DNA of 64,000 nucleotides from Arthrobacter stackebrandtii. GTDB taxonomy: Bacteria; Actinomycetota; Actinomycetes; Actinomycetales; Micrococcaceae. A model generated the notes under the pieces. It did not search any database. It saw only the letters and a program-made list of their open reading frames with translations, and had not been told where the DNA came from. Shown one piece after another: positions 58,855-64,000 of the stretch. A program made the translations under genes and the position numbers. How positions within the stretch are numbered: the stretch's first letter is position 1; each line of letters opens with the position of its first letter. The stretch covers positions 2,232,001 through 2,296,000 of the forward strand of contig NZ_JAGIOI010000001.1 of assembly GCF_017876675.1 (NCBI RefSeq), given 5' to 3'.

Positions 58855-60075
58855 ATGGCACGGCACAACCTGCGCACCGTGGTGGCATTTGAGTTCACGC
58901 GCACCATCAAGAAGCGCCGCTTCTGGATCGCCACCCTGGCCATCCCCGTGCTGCTGGGCATCGTGTTTGGCCTGGTGTTTGCCAGCAGTTCCGCAACACA
59001 GTCGCGCTCCGAGGCGCAAAAGAACCAGACCCTGGAATTCACCTACACGGACGCCTCCGGGCTGATCGACCCGAAGCTGGCCACGGCGATGGGCGGGACG
59101 GTCGAGCAGGACCCGGCCTCCGCCGTCGACCGCGTCAGGGAAGGCACACTGAACGCCTGGTTCAATTTCCCGGCGGACGTGTCCAAGGAGCCGGTGCACG
59201 TGTACGGCACGGACCAGGGCATCTTCAAGAACGGCAGCTACGACGCCGTGGCCAAGCAGCTGGTGGTGGTCTCGGCGCAGGAGAAGGTGGGCTCGGCGGA
59301 GCTGACGGCAGCGGTGCAGGGGAAATTCAGCACGGATTCGCAGACGTTCAAGAACGGGGAGCCGTCCGGCGGGCTGGACACCGTGGTGCCGCCGCTGCTG
59401 TTCCTGGTGCTGTTCTACGTGGTGATCATCCTGCTCGCGAACCAGATGCTGGCGTCCACGCTGGAGGAGAAGGAGAACCGGGTCACGGAAATGATCCTGA
59501 CCACGCTGAACCCCACGACGCTGGTGGTGGGCAAGGTGATCTCGCTGTTCCTGGTGGGGGCCGTGCAGGCGCTGGTGTTCGCCACGCCCATGCTGCTGGG
59601 CTACGTATTTTTCCGCGACGAGCTGGCCCTGCCCGACTTTGACCTCTCCAACTTGCAGTTCCAGTTCGGTCCCATGCTGTTCGCGGTCCTGTTGTTTGTG
59701 GGCGGCTTCATCCTGTTTACCGGCGTGCTGGTGGGGATCGGCGCGGTCATGCCCACGGCCAAGGATGCCAGCGCCGTGTTCGCCCCGGTCATGATCATGA
59801 TGTTCATCCCCTTCTACATTGTCACGATGATCGTCAGCGACCCCGGCTCGATGATCGTTCAGATCTTCACCTACTTCCCGTTCACCGCGCCCATCACGGC
59901 CCTGCTGCGCAACGCGTTCGGCTCGCTCACCGCGGTCGCCGCCATCATTGTCATTGTGGAGCTGTTCGTGTTCGGCGTCCTGGCGCTGCGCGTGGCCGTG
60001 CACCTGTTCCGCTACGGCTCCATCGAGTACTCCCGCAAACTGTCCCTCCGCGCAGCCTTCGCCAAAAAGGCCTGA
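58855..60075 (+). CDS. ABC-2 type permease, NatB-like
   Basis: A 406-residue ABC-2 permease. The first helix (about 20-45) is followed by a large extracytoplasmic domain (about 45-170). Five or so helices follow, with the family segment LANQMLASTLEEKENRVTEMILTTLNPTTLVVGKVI between the first two, and PFTAPITALLRNAFG later. It starts one base after the ATPase stop and forms the membrane half of the exporter. Confidence 0.9.
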   Translation: MARHNLRTVVAFEFTRTIKKRRFWIATLAIPVLLGIVFGLVFASSSATQSRSEAQKNQTLEFTYTDASGLIDPKLATAMGGTVEQDPASAVDRVREGTLNAWFNFPADVSKEPVHVYGTDQGIFKNGSYDAVAKQLVVVSAQEKVGSAELTAAVQGKFSTDSQTFKNGEPSGGLDTVVPPLLFLVLFYVVIILLANQMLASTLEEKENRVTEMILTTLNPTTLVVGKVISLFLVGAVQALVFATPMLLGYVFFRDELALPDFDLSNLQFQFGPMLFAVLLFVGGFILFTGVLVGIGAVMPTAKDASAVFAPVMIMMFIPFYIVTMIVSDPGSMIVQIFTYFPFTAPITALLRNAFGSLTAVAAIIVIVELFVFGVLALRVAVHLFRYGSIEYSRKLSLRAAFAKKA

Positions 60076-60078
60076 GCC

Positions 60079-61536
60079 GTGCAGCGGCGCGTGCTGTGGG
60101 TGGCCATCCTCGCCTCGTTCGTGGCCTTCCTGGACGGCGCCATCGTCAACGTGGCCCTGCCCGCCCTGACCCGCGAGCTCGGCGGCGGCATCACCACGCA
60201 GCAGTGGGTGGTCGACGCCTACCTCCTGGCCCTGGGCTCCCTGATCCTGATCGCAGGCTCCCTGTCCGACACCTTCGGCCGCGTCCGCATCCTCCGCGCC
60301 GGCCTGCTGATTTTCGGCGTGGCCTCCCTCGCCTGCGCCGCCGCACCCACCGCGGGCTTCCTCATTGTGGCCCGCGGCATCCAGGGCGCCGGCGCGGCAC
60401 TGCTGGTGCCGAGCTCGCTGGCACTGATCACCTCCACCTTCAGCGGCGCCGCGCAGGGCAAGGCGATCGGCTCCTGGACCGCCTGGACCGGCACCGCCTT
60501 CCTCGCCGGCCCGCTGCTGGGCGGGCTGTTGTCCGACTACGCCACCTGGCGCCTCATCTTCGCCATCAACGTCCTCCCCATCGCCGCCACCCTGATGCTG
60601 CTGCGGGGTCTGGCCCTGCCGGTGCGGGGGCTGCAACCTTTGCCCCTTGTGAAGCACGACGCCGCTGCCCCCTCTGCCGGCACCGCACCTCCTGTTTCTT
60701 CCGTCACCCGGGCGGGCGCGGCGCAACGGATCGACCTGGCAGGGGCGGTGCTGGTCGCCGTCGGACTTTTTGGGACGGTGTTTGCCCTGATTGAGCAGGA
60801 ACGGCTGGGGTGGGGCAGCCCGTTGGTGATGGTGCCGTTTGTGGTGGGCGTTGCCGGGCTGGCCGGATTCCTCTGGTGGGAGGCGCGGGTCCGGGCGCCG
60901 ATGATGCCGCTGGGGCTGTTCCGGATCCGCAATTTTGGGATGGGGAATGCGGCAACGGCATTCATTTATGCCGGCGTCTCCCTGGGCGGGCTCATGATGG
61001 TGCTGTTCCTGCAGGAAGTGGCGGGGCTGTCGGCGGCCGTGGCGGGCTTGGCGTCCATGCCCACGGCCGTGGTCATGCTGCTGCTCGCGGGCAGGTTTGG
61101 CACGCTGGCGGGGAAGTACGGGCCGCGGCTGTTCATGGCGGTGGGGCCCGTGGTGGCCGGTGCGGGGTACCTGCTGATGTCCTCGGCATCGGAGCCGTTT
61201 GATTTTTGGTGGCAGATGATGCCCGGAATCCTCGTGATGTCGCTCGGCATGTCCGTCACGGTGGCGCCGCTGACCGCCGCGATACTGGGGGCCGTGCCGG
61301 TGTCGCAGGCGGGGATCGGCTCGGCCGTGAACAACTCCGTCTCTCGAGTGGCGGGGCTGATAGCGGTGGCGCTCGCCGGGGTCATGCTGGGCGGGGTGCT
61401 GGACTTTGCGTCGTTTCGGCGCGTCATGCTGATCACGGCGGCCCTGTTTGTTGTAGGCGGCGTCGTCGCCGCGCTGGGAATCAGCAATGCTGCGGCCCGG
61501 GCGGATGCCGGCGAATCGTCGGGAGCCGACACGTGA
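60079..61536 (+). CDS. MFS exporter, DHA2 (EmrB/QacA) family
   Basis: A 485-residue transporter with 14 predicted transmembrane segments, the DHA2 layout. Motif A-like loop GSLSDTFGRVRILRAG, motif C-like GTAFLAGPLLGGLLSDYATWRLIFAINV and FDGAIVNVALP-like N-terminal helix (LDGAIVNVALPAL, with the acidic D1 residue) are present. A Pro/Ala-rich loop around 190-220 links the halves. Starts with GTG three bases after the permease stop, so it is probably co-transcribed with the ABC genes. Substrate unknown. Confidence 0.88.
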   Translation: MQRRVLWVAILASFVAFLDGAIVNVALPALTRELGGGITTQQWVVDAYLLALGSLILIAGSLSDTFGRVRILRAGLLIFGVASLACAAAPTAGFLIVARGIQGAGAALLVPSSLALITSTFSGAAQGKAIGSWTAWTGTAFLAGPLLGGLLSDYATWRLIFAINVLPIAATLMLLRGLALPVRGLQPLPLVKHDAAAPSAGTAPPVSSVTRAGAAQRIDLAGAVLVAVGLFGTVFALIEQERLGWGSPLVMVPFVVGVAGLAGFLWWEARVRAPMMPLGLFRIRNFGMGNAATAFIYAGVSLGGLMMVLFLQEVAGLSAAVAGLASMPTAVVMLLLAGRFGTLAGKYGPRLFMAVGPVVAGAGYLLMSSASEPFDFWWQMMPGILVMSLGMSVTVAPLTAAILGAVPVSQAGIGSAVNNSVSRVAGLIAVALAGVMLGGVLDFASFRRVMLITAALFVVGGVVAALGISNAAARADAGESSGADT

Positions 61537-61610
61537 GGAAACATTCTGCAGCGATCGCCGCGCGTGTGCCGTACATTGTCCACAGGCCCCACCACGAAAG
61601 GACCTCTCAC

Positions 61611-62315
61611 ATGGCGGATTCAGCCATCATGATTGCCTGCGCCCACGGCACCAACAACGCCGACGGGCAGGGACGCATCAACGCGCTGCGTGCCGGGATT
61701 GCTGCGCTGCGGCCCGGCCTGACGGTGCTTGAAGCATATGTCGATGTGCAGGGGCCGGAACTGCCGGACGTCGTGGCCGGGCTGCCGGCGGGGGCCCGTG
61801 CCGTGGTGGTGCCGCTGCTGCTGACAGTGGGCTATCACGTCCAGGTGGACATTGCCGAGGCTGTGGCCTCACGCCCCAACACCTTCGCCGCCGCCCCGCT
61901 GGGGCCGGATCCCCGGCTGGCCAAGCTGCTTGATGAACGGCTGGGGGAGCTGCCGGAGGGGTGGGGCATTGTGCTGGCTGCCGCGGGATCCTCGCGGCCG
62001 GAAGCAGCCGAACAGGTCGAGGTGCTTGCCGCGGACCTGGCCGTCCGCCGCAGCGAACCAGTCCTCGCCGCCTACGGTGCCAGCGCCCGGCCGTCCGTTT
62101 CCGAAGCGGTTGCCGTGCTGAAGGACAAGGGGGCTGCCGGCGTCGCCGTGGCCTCCTACCTCCTGGCGCCCGGCTATTTCCACGACCAGCTCGCCAAGGC
62201 CGGGGCCGACCGTGTGTCTGCGCCGCTGCTGCCGTCCACGCTGCTGGCCGAGCTGGCGCTCGAGCACTTCGACGCTGCACTAACCGCAGCACCGCCGGCC
62301 GTGCCGGGGTCCTGA
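61611..62315 (+). CDS. CbiX/SirB-like sirohydrochlorin chelatase
   Basis: A 234-residue type II chelatase-like protein with two repeats of the CbiX fold. The first has IMIACAHGTNNADGQ (metal-binding His) and VVVPLLLTVGYHVQVDIAEA (second His). The second repeat has AAAGSSRPEAAEQVEVLA and VASYLLAPGYFHDQLAKAGAD. It probably inserts Fe2+ into sirohydrochlorin to make siroheme, the cofactor of the reductase encoded just downstream. The ATG at 61611 has AAAGGA at a good distance; the open frame extends upstream through the end of the MFS gene in another reading. Confidence 0.82.
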   Translation: MADSAIMIACAHGTNNADGQGRINALRAGIAALRPGLTVLEAYVDVQGPELPDVVAGLPAGARAVVVPLLLTVGYHVQVDIAEAVASRPNTFAAAPLGPDPRLAKLLDERLGELPEGWGIVLAAAGSSRPEAAEQVEVLAADLAVRRSEPVLAAYGASARPSVSEAVAVLKDKGAAGVAVASYLLAPGYFHDQLAKAGADRVSAPLLPSTLLAELALEHFDAALTAAPPAVPGS

Positions 62316-62321
62316 CCCGGA

Positions 62322-62391
62322 GGCCAGGCACGGAACCCTGGCCGGCAGCAGAAAGAAGAGCCGCCTGGCGGGCCTGCCTCTTTCCGGCAGG
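62322..62391 (+). terminator. Two hairpins after the chelatase gene
   Basis: GGCCAGG (62322-62328) pairs with CCTGGCC (62337-62343), and CCTGCC (62373-62378) pairs with GGCAGG (62386-62391). No T-run follows either stem, so intrinsic termination is possible but not certain. Confidence 0.4.
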
Positions 62392-62448
62392 TCAGGTATC
62401 TTATGGGGATACGCATGATGCTTGTTCCCAGACACACGGAGGCCTTCC

Positions 62449-63021
62449 TTGGGCGAAAACCCGACGCCAGATCCTTACGTTGCCCCCGGCACCGCAGCCC
62501 CCAACGGCGGGACGCCCGGATACGGTTACGGCCAGCCGGCACCCTACCCGGGCGCCCAGGTCCCTGACGCGCCCGAGTTTGCCACGCCGCAGTACGGCAC
62601 GCCTGCGTACGGGGCGCCGCAGCCGGGGGAGCAGCCGTTTGGCACTCCTGCGTATGGAGCCCCGCAATATGGAACTCCGCCGTACGGTGCCCAGCCATTC
62701 GAAACCTCTCCGTACGGAGCCCAGAAACCGGGCATGCAGCAGCCCTACTACGGTGTCCCGCCTTATGACGCACCCGCGCCCGGCGGCACCAACACGCTGG
62801 CCATCCTCTCGCTCGTTTTTGCCTTTGTCTTCAACATTGCAGGAATTGTCCTTGGCCACATGGCGCTGAAGCAGATCAGCCAAACAAATGAGCAGGGACG
62901 GGGGCTGGCCGTGGCGGGGCTCGTCATCAGCTATATCTCGCTGGCCGGCTCCGTCCTGTTCTTCGGGATCATGATCCTCGGCTTCATCGGCACTGTAGTC
63001 GGCGAGACCTACAGCTACTAG
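62449..63021 (+). CDS. DUF4190 membrane protein with Tyr/Pro-rich N-terminus
   Basis: A 190-residue protein. The first ~115 residues are a low-complexity Gly/Pro/Tyr region with repeats of the type YGTPxYGAPQ and PYGAQPF, probably disordered and cytoplasmic. The C-terminal part is a DUF4190 domain with two hydrophobic hairpins (NTLAILSLVFAFVFNIAGIVLGHMALKQI and LAVAGLVISYISLAGSVLFFGIMI). A TTG at 62449 is chosen as start because GGAGG lies six bases upstream; an upstream TTG at 62422 is less well placed. Such proteins are common in actinobacteria; the function is unknown. Confidence 0.78.
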   Translation: MGENPTPDPYVAPGTAAPNGGTPGYGYGQPAPYPGAQVPDAPEFATPQYGTPAYGAPQPGEQPFGTPAYGAPQYGTPPYGAQPFETSPYGAQKPGMQQPYYGVPPYDAPAPGGTNTLAILSLVFAFVFNIAGIVLGHMALKQISQTNEQGRGLAVAGLVISYISLAGSVLFFGIMILGFIGTVVGETYSY

Positions 63022-63140
63022 CCCCACGCCTCCGGGCCAGGCCCATTTTTTTGGCGTCAGCCCCGCAGGCCCGCCGCCAGCTGCCAACCTTCCCGCATGC
63101 TCCGCGGCGCCACTCACGCTCCTGCGCTTCGTTAAGCTAC

Positions 63141-63173
63141 AACCATGCGCAACTCCAAGAGCTGCGCATGGTT
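63141..63173. repeat. 15-bp inverted repeat with 3-nt loop
   Basis: AACCATGCGCAACTC (63141-63155), loop CAA, then GAGCTGCGCATGGTT (63159-63173), with a single mismatch. It sits about 120 bases after the DUF4190 stop. A strong hairpin in either strand, without a following T-run. Confidence 0.75.
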
Positions 63174-63280
63174 AACAGATATCCGTGCGCAGGAAGCTGA
63201 AGCGGTGGCTGCGTTCGGGGTGCAACGAGCACTTTCAAGCTGTTTTGAGTCACTGGGCCGGCTTTTGCGGTGTGAGCGTG

Positions 63281-63360
63281 CTGTTCTGCGGAGAGCTGCA
63301 GCCTGGCATGGCGCATAACACTGTTCTGCGTCACGCCAGCGCCAAACTCTGCGCAGAACG
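63281..63360. repeat. GTTCTGCG direct and inverted repeats
   Basis: CTGTTCTGCG occurs at 63281-63290 and 63321-63330 in direct orientation, exactly 40 bases apart. The inverted form CGCAGAAC lies at 63352-63359, so the second and third copies form a hairpin. No gene is visible around them. Confidence 0.65.
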
Positions 63361-63567
63361 GCACGGTTGGCCCGGCTTCTTGCTGCCGCCGGAGTTTCGT
63401 CGGCAGCATGGAATCTTCCGGACGGCCGCCGTCGGACCTGTTTATGGGCAAATGCCGGGCCGGCAGTCGCACCCCGGACGGGGCAGGAAATGCTGCAAGC
63501 ACATCTTGGACAAAAACTGGCAGTATGACGAAATGTTGCCCAAGGTGAACAAGCGTTGCAAAGTCGA

Positions 63568-63596
63568 TTGGTGCAAGAAGGGGTGCGCCCTAGGCT
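63568..63596 (+). promoter_or_regulatory. Leaderless promoter of the sulfite/nitrite reductase gene
   Basis: TTGGTG (63568-63573), a 17-bp spacer and TAGGCT (63591-63596), followed by 6 nt and the ATG at 63603. Same -10 hexamer and gap as the GNAT gene at 6723. Confidence 0.65.
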
Positions 63597-63602
63597 CATT
63601 CC

Positions 63603-64000
63603 ATGACACAGACAGCTCTAGCCGGAGCGGGCGCCGCCGGCACTGAAACCGACGCCCCTGCCAAGCCGGTCCGCACCGCCCGCCCCCGCCCCGCCGCCAA
63701 GCCGCACGGGCAGTGGAAGGTTGACGGCAAGGCACCGCTGAATCCGGTGGAGGCATGGAAGCAGGAGGACGACGGGCTTTCCGTGCGCCACCGCATCGAG
63801 ACCATCTACTCCAAGCAGGGCTTCGAGTCCATCAGCGACGACGACCTGCACGGCCGCTTCCGCTGGTGGGGTCTGTACACGCAGCGCAAGCAGGGGATCG
63901 ACGGCGGCAAGACTGCTTCCCTGGAACCGCATGAGCTTGAGGACAGCTACCTCATGATGCGCGTGCGCACCGACGGCGGCAAGCTCACCACCGAGCAGCT
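63603..64000 (+). CDS. Ferredoxin-dependent sulfite/nitrite reductase, N-terminal part (cut by window end)
   Basis: The first ~132 codons of a siroheme/[4Fe-4S] reductase of the NirA/SirA type, which reduces sulfite to sulfide (or nitrite to ammonia) with electrons from ferredoxin. After an Ala-rich 40-residue start, FRWWGLYTQRKQGIDGG and LEDSYLMMRVRTDGGKLT are the family N-terminal ferredoxin-like half-domain signatures. The cofactor-binding cysteines lie beyond the window. The sirohydrochlorin chelatase-like gene nearby fits a siroheme enzyme; sulfur assimilation is the likelier role, but nitrite reduction is not excluded. Confidence 0.88.
   Translation, partial: MTQTALAGAGAAGTETDAPAKPVRTARPRPAAKPHGQWKVDGKAPLNPVEAWKQEDDGLSVRHRIETIYSKQGFESISDDDLHGRFRWWGLYTQRKQGIDGGKTASLEPHELEDSYLMMRVRTDGGKLTTEQ

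Larger units (their letters stand above)
63022..63602. promoter_or_regulatory. Long repeat-rich leader region upstream of the reductase
   Basis: A 581-base gap with several inverted repeats (listed separately), short overlapping open frames in its last 120 bases, and a promoter right at the reductase start. I see no convincing protein gene; the frames that cross it have poor codon use. It may hold an RNA regulator or relics of mobile DNA. Confidence 0.4.

Noticed and set aside
58762-60726. 654-codon minus-strand frame opposite the ABC permease and MFS genes
   Set aside because: Extremely Gln/Gly/His/Glu-biased, with no domain; both genes on the plus strand have clear membrane topology and motifs.
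63185-63646. 153-codon plus-strand frame upstream of and overlapping the reductase start
   Set aside because: Cys/Arg-rich with poor codon use and covers inverted repeats; the overlapping reductase frame is clearly real. Only short uORFs within it remain of interest.

Overview
The window is chromosomal DNA from a high-GC Gram-positive bacterium (Actinomycetota), most likely an Arthrobacter-type member of the Micrococcaceae. The evidence is dense GC-rich coding with many GTG and TTG starts, a menaquinone-only quinone pathway with a MenJ-type reductase, a DUF222/HNH (13E12-type) gene remnant, a TetR-type phenylacetate regulator, and many promoters whose -10 hexamer ends 6-8 nt before the start codon (leaderless mRNAs). 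No rRNA, tRNA, CRISPR array or transposase gene was found.

Layout. 1-6.5 kb: edge of a divergent gene, pta-ackA (acetate overflow), then a minus-strand operon of a GPH-type symporter and a PLP-dependent decarboxylase. 6.7-10.2 kb: a GNAT gene followed by a lower-GC patch with an ECF sigma factor, its membrane-anchored partner and a cytidine-deaminase-like gene, bracketed by copies of a TGTAGTGAGA-type repeat. 10.2-12.4 kb: prolyl oligopeptidase. 12.6-26.5 kb: a complete phenylacetate catabolic island in three operons (paaJ-F-H-Z; paaI-K-R; paaA-B-C-D-E-G), interrupted by an HNH pseudogene and a small membrane protein. Two matching palindromic sites, one before paaJ and one between paaI and paaA, are the probable PaaR operators. 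Together the genes take phenylacetate through PaaK, the PaaABCDE epoxidase, PaaG, PaaZ, PaaJ, PaaF and PaaH to acetyl-CoA and succinyl-CoA.

26.6-32.3 kb: an SDR, an alkyl-DHAP-synthase-like flavoprotein, a TetR regulator, GlpD and a lipid kinase, which look like a glycerophospholipid or ether-lipid module. 32.3-43.8 kb: membrane proteins, a PEP-mutase-family enzyme, an Lrp regulator next to a branched-chain/2-oxo acid dehydrogenase operon (E1alpha, E1beta, E2, no E3), an MBL hydrolase, an MFS exporter, a beta-lactamase-fold esterase and a PAP2 phosphatase. 43.9-55.3 kb: menaquinone genes (menC, menD, menF, menG, menJ-like, polyprenyl diphosphate synthase), interrupted by a secreted intradiol-dioxygenase-like lipoprotein and a polar amino acid ABC transporter. 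55.4-57.1 kb: three small immunity-like genes (two paralogues and one SUKH). 57.1-64 kb: TRIC-type channel, NatAB-type ABC exporter, 14-TM MFS exporter, sirohydrochlorin chelatase-like protein, DUF4190 protein, and the start of a ferredoxin sulfite/nitrite reductase cut by the window end.

The least explained feature is a set of short intergenic repeat families, most of them placed at gene 3' ends: two arrays with an exact 32-bp period, a 56-bp perfect palindrome, and several others. They and the repeat-bracketed sigma-factor patch are the best candidates for something undescribed.
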